DNA of 34,628 nucleotides from NCBI GenBank assembly GCA_013360585.1, contig JABWBH010000010.1, positions 1-34,628 on the forward strand, in the 5' to 3' direction. The notes beneath the pieces were generated by a model, which did no database searches, had not been told where the DNA came from, and saw nothing but the letters and a program-made list of their open reading frames with translations. Below are positions 7,866 through 15,047 of this stretch, piece after piece (within the stretch, counting starts at the first letter, position 1; each line of letters begins with the position of its first letter). The position numbers were made by a program, and so were the translations under genes. This DNA comes from Phycisphaerae bacterium (lineage in GTDB: Bacteria; Planctomycetota; Phycisphaerae; UBA1845).

Positions 7866-9009
7866 CGACGCTCATCCCCGAAAGAAGCGGGCGGCTCAGG
7901 AGGTTGACCGCGGTGTCCGTCACGAGGGTCTCGCCGTTATACGGCCGCTCCAGGTGCACATGCACGCTGCCGATCGTTCCGCTCTCGTATTTTCCCGTGC
8001 CCGTCGATCCGGACAGCGTGAAAAAACCGTAAGCGTAGAAGCGCAGATCCTTGGTCTGCTGAAACAGGGTCGGGTACCAGTTTGTGCCGCTGTTGGTGGT
8101 GTACCGCATCCGCTGTTGCCCGTCGTTCCAGTCGATCGACACCGTGTCGTTGTACGCCACTTCACCCGTGTAGGCGGCGGTCCCTCGACATACCACGGCT
8201 GCCGATTCATTGTTGTTCAGCGTCACGTTGCCGAATTTGAACTCGACCCAGCCCCACGCCGTCGGCAGGTCCGTCGCGCGGACCACGACTTCCTGAAGCA
8301 CCGTTCCGCTGGGGTTGACCGTTCCGGAGGCGACGCGCTGGAGCGAAACCTTGAACTCCCCGCTCGGCGTCCCCCCCGTGGACCGCCGCACGTAAAGAAA
8401 CACGCTCGACACCGTGTAACTCACCGCGTCGGTGTAGCTGGGCGTGAACGTCTGACCGTACCACGTCGTCGTGCTGATGTTGATGGACCGCGCCGTGTAC
8501 GCCAGCGGATACCCGTCGTGATACGCCATCACGATGACGTCCGTCGTCGGCGTGGTGATCTCCTCGACCGGGTTCTCCAGCAGCGCCGACAGGGCGAAGT
8601 GGTTACAGGATTCGAGCACGTTCAAAGACGCGCCGTTGAGCGCCCGGACCAGAGGATACCCCGAAGTCCCGGACCAGGAGTAACGGACGGTGTCCGCGAC
8701 CGCGTCGCCGGTGATGTCCGGGCAGGACAGGGTGATTGACCGCGAGGTCAGCTCGGTGATCGACGTCGCCATCCCGATCTCATCATGCAGGCGCTGCAGC
8801 GTCAGCGACAGATGATTGTTCGCGTCGCTGCGCGCGATCGTGCGGTCGCCCCCCGTGGTGACCAGGTACACCGTGGACGTGGTCGCCGCCAGGCACATCC
8901 CGCCGATCATCACCGCCGCTGACGTCTCGACGAGACTGAAGCCTCTTCGCCCCCGTGTTGTCCATCGCTTGCGGTTCATCGTTCGCGTCTCAAAACTCAG
9001 CCGAAGCAT
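7846..9009 (-). CDS. PilW/GspJ-like minor pilin
   Basis: I choose the ATG at 9009 (387 residues) because AGAAGG lies 9 bases upstream; an ATG at 8979 is the alternative. The prepilin signal GRRG|FSLVETSAAVMIGGMCLA cleaves after residue 23, with Glu at +5. The mature protein, about 364 residues, is long for GspJ (usually about 200) and more like PilW. Its first part has the helix DRTIARSDANNHLSLTLQRL and strands typical of the family. The region around residues 180-340 looks like a separate Thr/Ser/Tyr-rich beta module (TTWYGQTFTPSYTD, WVEFKFGNVTLNNNE). That extra module resembles adhesive or carbohydrate-binding beta-sandwiches in composition only; function not established. Confidence 0.8.
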   Translation of the reverse strand: MLRLSFETRTMNRKRWTTRGRRGFSLVETSAAVMIGGMCLAATTSTVYLVTTGGDRTIARSDANNHLSLTLQRLHDEIGMATSITELTSRSITLSCPDITGDAVADTVRYSWSGTSGYPLVRALNGASLNVLESCNHFALSALLENPVEEITTPTTDVIVMAYHDGYPLAYTARSINISTTTWYGQTFTPSYTDAVSYTVSSVFLYVRRSTGGTPSGEFKVSLQRVASGTVNPSGTVLQEVVVRATDLPTAWGWVEFKFGNVTLNNNESAAVVCRGTAAYTGEVAYNDTVSIDWNDGQQRMRYTTNSGTNWYPTLFQQTKDLRFYAYGFFTLSGSTGTGKYESGTIGSVHVHLERPYNGETLVTDTAVNLLSRPLLSGMSVDDMPLR

Positions 9010-9064
9010 CCCCGGTTTCCTTCTCAAGCCCCGCGAGGATGCGCCCCGCCTCCGCCCCGCGCCG

Positions 9065-9625
9065 CTACGGCGCCAGGAGCATGTCGTCCCGCTTGCCCGG
9101 ATCGCTCACTCCGCCCTTGCCCGACAGTTCCGCATCCGTCGAGTTGACCTTGAAGTCCCCCGTGCTCAGCACCGCGATCCACCCCGTCGACCCCGGCGAG
9201 GGTCTTGCCGACGCCAGAGTCTGAACGACGGCGACGGTCGAAAGCTGGTTGAACGGATTCGCCGGAAACGGATCGCGCAGGTAAGGCCCGTATATCCAGG
9301 CGCCCCCGTAGGTCGCCCGCGGCGCGCCGACGTCGTCCGTAAACTGCGTCAACTGCCGGATGAAGGCCGTGCCGCTGGGCGTCCCGTCTGCGGGGTTGTA
9401 CCCGGGGTAGCGCCCGTGCTCCGCGTAGTAGTGGTCGATCGCCTTCCGCACGTTCGTCAACGTCGCCTCCAGGGCGTGCGCGCTTGCGCCTTTTGCACCG
9501 CGGGAGACCCGCGGAGCGGCCAGCGCCGCCATGATTCCCAGGATCACGACGACCATCACCAGCTCAACCAGCGTGAACGCCGGGCGAGACCCGCCGCGTC
9601 GCGGTTGCCGTGCATCCTGGAACAT
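9065..9625 (-). CDS. GspG-like major pilin, copy 2
   Basis: This 186-residue prepilin has the signal GSRPA|FTLVELVMVVVILGI, with alanine at -1 and Glu at +5, followed by AAPRVSRG. The mature part shares several segments with the upstream paralogue at 9867-10370: YYAEH then YPG, RQLTQFTD against NQLTKRTD, IYGPYLR, and STGDF against ATGDF. The GspG family forms the shaft of type II pseudopili. The C-terminal extension, rich in Gly, Asp and Lys, differs from copy 1. The start is ATG with AGGTGA a few bases upstream. It is separated from copy 1 by 241 bp containing a strong hairpin, and lies 55 bp before the PilW-like gene. Confidence 0.87.
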   Translation of the reverse strand: MFQDARQPRRGGSRPAFTLVELVMVVVILGIMAALAAPRVSRGAKGASAHALEATLTNVRKAIDHYYAEHGRYPGYNPADGTPSGTAFIRQLTQFTDDVGAPRATYGGAWIYGPYLRDPFPANPFNQLSTVAVVQTLASARPSPGSTGWIAVLSTGDFKVNSTDAELSGKGGVSDPGKRDDMLLAP

Positions 9626-9731
9626 ACTTCACCTGGCGAAAGCCTAGGATATCGGTGAAGCGGGGAGGGTCGGGGCAGGCGCCTGATCCGGTTTGCGCCA
9701 TCCGCCTTCAGGACGGCGCTCCGATAAGGCA

Positions 9732-9767
9732 AGGTTCCGAAGCGCTCTTTCGAACGCTTCGGAACCT
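9732..9767 (-). promoter_or_regulatory. 13-bp perfect hairpin between the two major pilin genes
   Basis: AGGTTCCGAAGCG (9732-9744) and CGCTTCGGAACCT (9755-9767) form a perfect 13-bp stem with a 10-base loop. It lies 99 bp after the stop of pilin copy 1 and 107 bp before the start of copy 2. No T tract follows on the minus strand, so a role as a 3'-end stabiliser or partial terminator that raises the dose of copy 1 over downstream genes fits better than a full terminator. Confidence 0.6.
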
Positions 9768-9866
9768 CGTGAATTCGGACGCATGTCTGTTGCGCCGCAG
9801 AGAGGCGCGTGATCGGACGTAGGTCCGGGACAACCCGCAGCCTCGTGCAAGCGCGGTGAAGGACGA

Positions 9867-10370
9867 TCAATACGTGTTGTACTGCTTGCTGTTCTCGTCC
9901 GCGTCGTCGGTGTTGGCGATGAAGTCGCCGGTGGCGTAGTTGTAGACCCAGCCCTTCGTCGTCTGCGCCTCATCCACCGTCGGACCCGTGTTCGCCAGGA
10001 TCACGCCTGTTGCGGTCTTGTTCGGACCGACCTGCACCGGCGGAAACGACGTGCCGCGCAAATACGGTCCGTAAATGTGGACGCCGGCCGTCGTGCCTAC
10101 GTTGCCGTTGATGTCCGTGCGCTTCGTCAACTGGTTGATCAGCGTCGCCTCGGTCCCGTCGGCGCCGGGATACGCGTTCGCGTGCTCCGCGTAGTACAGG
10201 TCGATCGCATTGCGGATCGCCGCCAGACTGCTGCGCAGCGCCGAGTCCCCCGCGCCGCGCGAACCACGACTGATCCGCGGGACGGCGATGGCCGCGATGA
10301 TCCCCAGAATCACCACCACGATCACAAGCTCGACCAGGCTGAACGCCTTACGATGGTTCCCGATCCTCAT
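9867..10370 (-). CDS. GspG-like major pilin, copy 1
   Basis: This 167-residue protein has a short leader MRIGNHRKA|FSLVELVIVVVILGI, with alanine at -1 and Glu at +5, then AIAVPRISRGSRG. The mature chain (about 158 residues) has the GspG-type helix RSSLAAIRNAIDLYYAEH, a YPG turn, the segment IYGPYLRGTSFPP and an acidic C-terminus (DDADENSKQYNTY) that could bind calcium, as the GspG loop does. It is the first pilin gene after the assembly-machine genes and has the shortest leader, so it is the best candidate for the main shaft subunit. GGGA precedes the ATG by about 6 bases. A 155-bp gap with a 7-bp hairpin separates it from the PilP-like gene. Confidence 0.88.
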   Translation of the reverse strand: MRIGNHRKAFSLVELVIVVVILGIIAAIAVPRISRGSRGAGDSALRSSLAAIRNAIDLYYAEHANAYPGADGTEATLINQLTKRTDINGNVGTTAGVHIYGPYLRGTSFPPVQVGPNKTATGVILANTGPTVDEAQTTKGWVYNYATGDFIANTDDADENSKQYNTY

Positions 10371-10444
10371 GATTCCCTGTCCCTTTATGCGCCCGAAGAT
10401 CTGTGCCGCGATCGCGCGGCCCGCCTCTCATGCGTTGCTTGGGT

Positions 10445-10463
10445 ATCGTCGCTTGCCGACGAT
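10445..10463 (-). promoter_or_regulatory. Small hairpin upstream of the first major pilin gene
   Basis: ATCGTCG-CTTGC-CGACGAT is a perfect 7-bp inverted repeat with a 5-base loop in the 155-bp gap before pilin copy 1. It could be a protein binding site or an mRNA element. I see no clear promoter hexamers beside it. Confidence 0.35.
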
Positions 10464-10525
10464 CAGTTGAATTCTCAGCGTCCCGTAAACCCCTCATTTC
10501 GCTCGCCGACGGACCGTCCCGCCGG

Positions 10526-11092
10526 TTACGGGGCGTCGCTCGAACCGTCCCGGACGCCCGCCAGCGGTTCAGGTCTCTTGAGCGTCACCACTTCCTCGCC
10601 GCGCCGGAAAAGCACCCCGTCCGGACCGATGAACGCCGCCTCGAATCCGTCCAGCTTGGCGCCGACGGTCAGCGTGCGTCCGCTGATGAACGCCTTCGCC
10701 TCGCCGATGCCGACCAGCGTCCCTTCGAGACGATGCTTTTTGATGAACTCCTCCACCGGCAACAGGGGCGTTCCGTCTTCGCCGACTTTCGGCACCGTCG
10801 CGGTCGGGGAGGCAAGACCGCGCTCCTCGGGACGAGCGAACATATCCGCCTGCGCATCGATCGACTCGTCAAACGGCGGCAGGCTGCGCGGAAAGGGGAT
10901 CAGCAGAACCGCCGAGGACCCTACAACTTGCGCCCGGACCGCGTCGGTTCGAGAACCATCGGCGCCCATCTCTGTGCCTGCTAACGCCAGTTCCGGGTTG
11001 GACGCGCCCCCGAGGAACCGGTCCGCCGCCAACGCGACGGCGCCGACCGCGATCACCGCGCCGTAAATCTTGTATTTGCGGTTTGCCGCCAT
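10526..11092 (-). CDS. PilP/GspC-like inner-membrane assembly protein
   Basis: The start at 11092 (ATG after GGAAAC) gives 188 residues; the open frame continues upstream into the PilO-like gene without a good start. A short basic N-terminus (MAANRKYK) precedes one membrane helix, IYGAVIAVGAVALAADRFL. A flexible stretch rich in Ala and Pro then leads to a C-terminal beta domain: LEGTLVGIGEAKAFISGRTLTVGAKLDGFEAAFI and VLFRRGEEVVTLK. This pattern (a 'G..l.......a.I.G..l.vG..l.g..v..i' unit) is that of PilP and the homology region of GspC, which connect the inner-membrane complex to the secretin. Unlike PilP there is no lipobox. Position directly after PilM, PilN and PilO supports the call. Confidence 0.7.
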   Translation of the reverse strand: MAANRKYKIYGAVIAVGAVALAADRFLGGASNPELALAGTEMGADGSRTDAVRAQVVGSSAVLLIPFPRSLPPFDESIDAQADMFARPEERGLASPTATVPKVGEDGTPLLPVEEFIKKHRLEGTLVGIGEAKAFISGRTLTVGAKLDGFEAAFIGPDGVLFRRGEEVVTLKRPEPLAGVRDGSSDAP

Positions 11093-11147
11093 GTTTCCAG
11101 CACTTGCGCCGTCTTGCGCACCGCCACCACCTACCTGCCCACCCCGC

Positions 11148-11723
11148 TCATGCGCCAGGGGGCTTCGGCGGCGCAACGCCCGGCGCCGCCGAATACATGC
11201 TGATTGCGAACGCCAGCGTCCGCCCCCGCGCATCCAGGTCCGGGCCCACCGGGCGCGCCAGCGACAGATATCCGATGTCCACCCAGTGTTCGTCCGACTC
11301 GATCCCCTTCAGAAACGTCAGCACGTCCTTCGTCGTCCCGCGAGCCTCGAACGTGAACCGCCGCTCCACGATGCCCGGATACTCCCGGTCCGGCAGCGGG
11401 AGAAAGTTCGTGATGCGCACGCCGCTGGCCCGCGCAAGCTCCGCCAGCCGGGCCTGACATTGCGGGATGGGCGCGTCCGCCGGCAGACGCTCGGCCTGCG
11501 CCAGCGTCGCGCGCAGCGACTCCAGAACTCGCCGCTGCTCCTGAACCTGCGCCTCGGCGGCGGCCGCGTCGCGGTGCATCTGACCGATCGACGCCTTCAA
11601 CTCGTCCATCCGCGCGGCTTTGCCCATCGGTCCTTTCGAATACCAGATCAGCCCCACGGCAAGCAGCAGGCAAAGTCCCGCGCCGCTGACGTCGATCCAC
11701 AGTGTTGGATGCTTCTGCCGCAT
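11148..11723 (-). CDS. PilO/GspM-like inner-membrane assembly protein
   Basis: I prefer the ATG at 11723 with GAGG 9 bases upstream (191 residues) over a GTG at 11759 that would overlap the PilN gene. A membrane helix (WIDVSGAGLCLLLAVGLIWY) follows a short cytoplasmic tail. Then comes a coiled coil of about 60 residues (KAARMDELKASIGQMHRDAA onwards to LAQAERLP) and a ferredoxin-like domain: QARLAELARASGVRITNFLPL, a strand with FTFEARGTTKDVLTFLKGIE, and LAFAISMYSA. This is the PilO/GspM arrangement. PilO pairs with PilN through the coiled coil to form the periplasmic stalk linking the motor to the outer membrane. Confidence 0.78.
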   Translation of the reverse strand: MRQKHPTLWIDVSGAGLCLLLAVGLIWYSKGPMGKAARMDELKASIGQMHRDAAAAEAQVQEQRRVLESLRATLAQAERLPADAPIPQCQARLAELARASGVRITNFLPLPDREYPGIVERRFTFEARGTTKDVLTFLKGIESDEHWVDIGYLSLARPVGPDLDARGRTLAFAISMYSAAPGVAPPKPPGA

Positions 11724-11748
11724 GTCTGTCCGCCTCGCGTCGCCGCGA

Positions 11749-12435
11749 CTACCACTCACACACGATCAGGAAGCGGTACGCTTCGCCTGCTCCCGGCGCG
11801 CCGGACCCAGGCCCCGCGCCCCCCGACGTCGATCGTCCGAGCACGACCGAAGAAAACACACCCGTGCCCGCCAGGTTCGCCGCGTACACCTGGATCGACT
11901 CGTACGTCCGCGACATCCCTTGAAGGTTCAGCTTGCGCGGCGCCTCGATCGTCACCGCCCCGGACGCGCACCCCGCCTGCGCCGGCGAGGACGACACGCC
12001 TCCCGTCGCGGCCGAAGCAGGGGCCGGTGCCCCCGGAAACGCCGTCTTCGGAGCAGCCGTCGCGGTGGGGAGGGCGGGATCCGTCGCGATCGACTCGAGC
12101 CAGACGTCCTGCGGCATCGCGCGCCCGATCAGCGCCAGCAACGACGACCACTCCCGCTTCTGACGGAAGGTCGTCGCACGCTCGATTTCGTTGTTGATCG
12201 CCTCGATCTGGGTCACCGCTTCCGTGTGCTCGCGGCGCAGACGCGACAGCGCTCCCGACAGCGCCAACTGCTCCCCCTCCAGCGACGACAGACGCGCCGC
12301 CTGCACCGTCGCCAGCACGGCCGGAAGGCTCCCCGCTCCCGCGACCCCCGAAACCGCCATCGCCCACGCCAGCATGTGCCGCCGCACCGCCTGAGCCTGA
12401 CGGATCGACATCGGAATCAGGTTCACGCCGATCAT
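11749..12435 (-). CDS. pilN: PilN-like inner-membrane assembly protein
   Basis: The ATG overlaps the stop of pilM (ATGA), giving 228 residues. The first residues, MIGVNLIP, match the short cytoplasmic (V/I)NLxP motif by which PilN docks into the groove of PilM. A membrane helix (about 21-43) and a coiled coil (SLEGEQLALSGALSRLRREH, then EAINNEIERATTF) follow. The segment SLLALIGRAMPQDVWLESI is the start of the periplasmic ferredoxin-like domain. This is interrupted by about 40 residues rich in Ala, Pro, Gly and Ser (around 124-160) before the strand VTIEAPRKLNLQGMSRTYES and the final FSSVVLGRS. The insertion is longer than in typical PilN proteins. Confidence 0.83.
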   Translation of the reverse strand: MIGVNLIPMSIRQAQAVRRHMLAWAMAVSGVAGAGSLPAVLATVQAARLSSLEGEQLALSGALSRLRREHTEAVTQIEAINNEIERATTFRQKREWSSLLALIGRAMPQDVWLESIATDPALPTATAAPKTAFPGAPAPASAATGGVSSSPAQAGCASGAVTIEAPRKLNLQGMSRTYESIQVYAANLAGTGVFSSVVLGRSTSGGAGPGSGAPGAGEAYRFLIVCEW

Positions 12436-13715
12436 GTCTCATCCCCCCGCAAGGCAAGTCCGATCGCCGTGGCCAGCCGCTCGAGCGACGCAACCGACGT
12501 CTTGACGCTTGACAACGATGCACCGGATCGCTGCATCGGCGTCATAAGCCGCGACGCCGCTCCCCCGGCCGCATCCCCGAGACGCTGCACCGCGATTCCC
12601 AGTTGCGACGAGAGAAACTCGGGCAGACCCCGCATTCCCGCGCCGCCGCCGACCAGAATCACATCCCGGGCCTTCGACGACGGGTAGCAACTCAGCACGT
12701 AAGAGAAGGAGCGCTCAATCTCCGTCACCAGACGCGCCAGCGGCGGTTGAAGCACGCCGAAGATCACCTCCGCAAGCTCCCGGCGACCTCCTTCGGATCC
12801 GGCAGGCGGCAGAACCGACTCCCGTAGCGCAGCGCCGGGTTCGGAAGTTCCGGTGGCGCCGCTCCGCCGGACGCCTCGCCGTCCCGGCTCGATCCCGACG
12901 TCGCACTTATGTATCTCCGCGGCCTCGGCGGAGATGCGCAGCTCTTCCGCGATCCGCTCCGTCCAGCCGCGCCCGCCGTCGCCGACCGCCCGCGCAAGCA
13001 CCGGCGTCTGATCCACGCAAAGCACGAGCCGCGTCTGCCTCGCGCCCAGATCCAGCACCCCCCAGATCGCGCCGGGACGCGCCCCCAATACCAGCCCCGC
13101 CGTCCGCACCACGGCGCATGCCGCCGCATCGACCGTCTCACAATCCAGGTGCGCCTCGCGGCAGACGCTCAGCAGCCGATCGACCGTGACGCGCGACGCC
13201 GCCACGCCGACCGCGGTCGGAGATCGCCCCACCCCCTTCGGCAACGCCCAGTATGCGGTCTCCAGTTCGCCGTGCTCCTTGCCGGCCAGGCGTTGAATCT
13301 CGACGTGCGCGATCTGCGCATACTCGCTCGCCGTGTCGGCGCTGAAGGGCGGAAGCTCCAGCGGGTGCAACTCGATGTCCGGAGACGCCAGCCCGATCGC
13401 CACCCGCCGCCCGCGCGCCGCCGACCGCTCCAGGCATTCTCGAAGGTGCTCCGGCAGCGCGAGGTCCGTTACGGTCGGCTGCGTCGCCGCGACGGGCTTC
13501 TTCCCTTCTCCGCTCGGCACGGATGCGGGCGCCGCGTGACGCCCCTCGGTGAAGGCCCCCAGCCGGAAGTCCGCGCGCACACGCTCCAGTTGCGCCACGC
13601 GCGTCCCTTCCGCGCCGATGTCCAGTCCGATCCGTGTTATCTTCGACCTCAGACCCAGCACATCGATCCCTTCCACCGCCGCAACGTGGACCCGCCCCGA
13701 CGCACCGCCGAGCAT
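12432..13715 (-). CDS. pilM: PilM-like actin-fold ATP-binding assembly protein
   Basis: This 427-residue protein has the FtsA/actin-type nucleotide-binding motifs: IGLDIGAEGTRVAQLE (phosphate 1, around residue 29), IWGVLDLGARQTRLVLCVD (phosphate 2), and VILVGGGAGMRGLPEFLSS (adenosine motif) near the C-terminus. The pair 'DIELHPLELPPF' and 'YAQIAHVEIQRL' matches the PilM signature region in which ATP-bound PilM binds the PilN tail. A Gly/Arg-rich stretch (around residues 272-305) after the phosphate-2 domain seems to be an extra loop. The start is the ATG at 13715, 18 bp after the gspF-like stop; a leader of about 20 residues before the fold is not usual, so an internal start is possible. Cytoplasmic; partner of the ATPase and PilN. 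Confidence 0.88.
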   Translation of the reverse strand: MLGGASGRVHVAAVEGIDVLGLRSKITRIGLDIGAEGTRVAQLERVRADFRLGAFTEGRHAAPASVPSGEGKKPVAATQPTVTDLALPEHLRECLERSAARGRRVAIGLASPDIELHPLELPPFSADTASEYAQIAHVEIQRLAGKEHGELETAYWALPKGVGRSPTAVGVAASRVTVDRLLSVCREAHLDCETVDAAACAVVRTAGLVLGARPGAIWGVLDLGARQTRLVLCVDQTPVLARAVGDGGRGWTERIAEELRISAEAAEIHKCDVGIEPGRRGVRRSGATGTSEPGAALRESVLPPAGSEGGRRELAEVIFGVLQPPLARLVTEIERSFSYVLSCYPSSKARDVILVGGGAGMRGLPEFLSSQLGIAVQRLGDAAGGAASRLMTPMQRSGASLSSVKTSVASLERLATAIGLALRGDET

Positions 13716-13733
13716 TCGGGTTACGCCGCCTCG

Positions 13734-14942
13734 TCAGCCCAGCGCCGCCGTCACGTCAAACAACGGCAGGAACAACGAAATCGCCACGCCGCCGACCACC
13801 ACCCCCATCACCACCAGAATCATCGGCTCGACAAGGCGCGTCATTGCGGCGATCAGTTCGGCGTTTTCCTCCTCCAGAATGTCCGCGCAGTAGGAGATCG
13901 ACGGTCCCAGCGCCCCGTTCTCCTCGCCGGTCTGGATCGAGTACGCCAGCGAAGGTTCGATAAAGTCGCTCCGCAGCAGCACCGAGCTGATCCGGTCGCC
14001 GGACGTCAACGCCTCGACGATGTCGTCGAAAAGGCGGCGGAATCGGCGGTTGCCGGTGATCTCGCGGCTCAGCTCCAGCGCATCCAGCACCCCGACGCGG
14101 CACTCGATCAACGTCCCCAGCGTCCGGTAAATCCGAGCCTGAATCAGTCGCCCCGTCAGACGCTTCATCAGCGGAATCTCCGTCTGAACGTTGACCAGCA
14201 CGCGCCGGCCCGGCTTCGACCCCAGCAGCAGAAACAACCCGACTCCCAGCACGATCGCCGCGCCCGCCGGGATCGCCCAGTATTGCTCCAGCCATCCCGA
14301 CACATTCAGCAGAAACTGCGTGCTCCACGGAATCTCCACGCCGATCGTCTTGAACATCCCCGCGAAGCGCGGAACCACGAACATCATCATCCCGCACACC
14401 ACGTTGATCGACATGACAAGCAGCACCAGCGGATACGTCATCGCGCCGAGAATCTTGTTCCGCAGCGCCCGCCGCCGCACCAGAATCGACGCCAGCCGCT
14501 CCATCATCGCCGGAAGCGTCGCGCTCGCCTCCCCCGCCGCCACCACCGCCCGGTACGCGGGGTCGAACGTCTCCGGAAATTTCCGCATCGCGTCCGCCAG
14601 CGGCAGACCGTCCTCCAGATCATTGATGAGCGATCGAAGCATCGCCTCATGCGCCGGCTTCTTCAGTTGACGGCGGATGACCTGCAGCGCGGGAACCAGC
14701 GCGCTGCCCGCCTTCAGCAGGATCGCCAGTTGCCGCGTCAGAAAGACCAGCGGTTTCAGCGGCAGCTTCAGCGTCGCCGGCGCTCGCGCCGTCGTCGCCT
14801 TGGCCGCCTCAACTTCGCTGATCTTCTTCACGAACAACCCGCGACGCCGAAGGCGCTCGATCGCCTCCGCGGCGTCCGTCGCGTCGATGACGTCCGCGAC
14901 GGCGCTTCCCGCCGCGTCCACCGCTTCGTAACTGAGGTTCAT
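13734..14942 (-). CDS. GspF/PilC-family inner-membrane platform protein
   Basis: This 402-residue protein has two tandem GspF domains. The N-terminal part (MNLSYEAVDAAGSAVADVID) is the usual 'Y.A.d..G....g.i.a' opening. The first domain begins LVFLTRQLAILLKAGSALVPAL (66-87) with GLPLADAMRKFPETFDP (112-128); the second begins RIYRTLGTLIECRVGVLDAL with LLRSDFIEPSLAYSIQTGEENGAL. Three membrane segments are visible (about 170-191, 223-241 and 374-396). The protein is the rotor or platform on which the ATPase adds pilin subunits. GAGG lies eight bases before the ATG. It is 105 bp after the gspE-like gene and 18 bp before pilM, consistent with one transcript. Confidence 0.92.
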   Translation of the reverse strand: MNLSYEAVDAAGSAVADVIDATDAAEAIERLRRRGLFVKKISEVEAAKATTARAPATLKLPLKPLVFLTRQLAILLKAGSALVPALQVIRRQLKKPAHEAMLRSLINDLEDGLPLADAMRKFPETFDPAYRAVVAAGEASATLPAMMERLASILVRRRALRNKILGAMTYPLVLLVMSINVVCGMMMFVVPRFAGMFKTIGVEIPWSTQFLLNVSGWLEQYWAIPAGAAIVLGVGLFLLLGSKPGRRVLVNVQTEIPLMKRLTGRLIQARIYRTLGTLIECRVGVLDALELSREITGNRRFRRLFDDIVEALTSGDRISSVLLRSDFIEPSLAYSIQTGEENGALGPSISYCADILEEENAELIAAMTRLVEPMILVVMGVVVGGVAISLFLPLFDVTAALG

Positions 14943-15047
14943 AACGTCGCCCTCGAACGACCTGACCTTCCCGCCAGGTCCCTCCGAATCCGGGACGGCT
15001 TCGACCCCTCGCCTTCGCTCTCGGTCCGCCGTCTGTCGCTCGCTTAA

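Noticed and set aside
12909-15047. 712-codon plus-strand open frame opposite pilM and gspF
   Set aside because: The translation is a His/Arg/Pro-rich shadow of GC-rich genes on the other strand, without motifs or a ribosome site.
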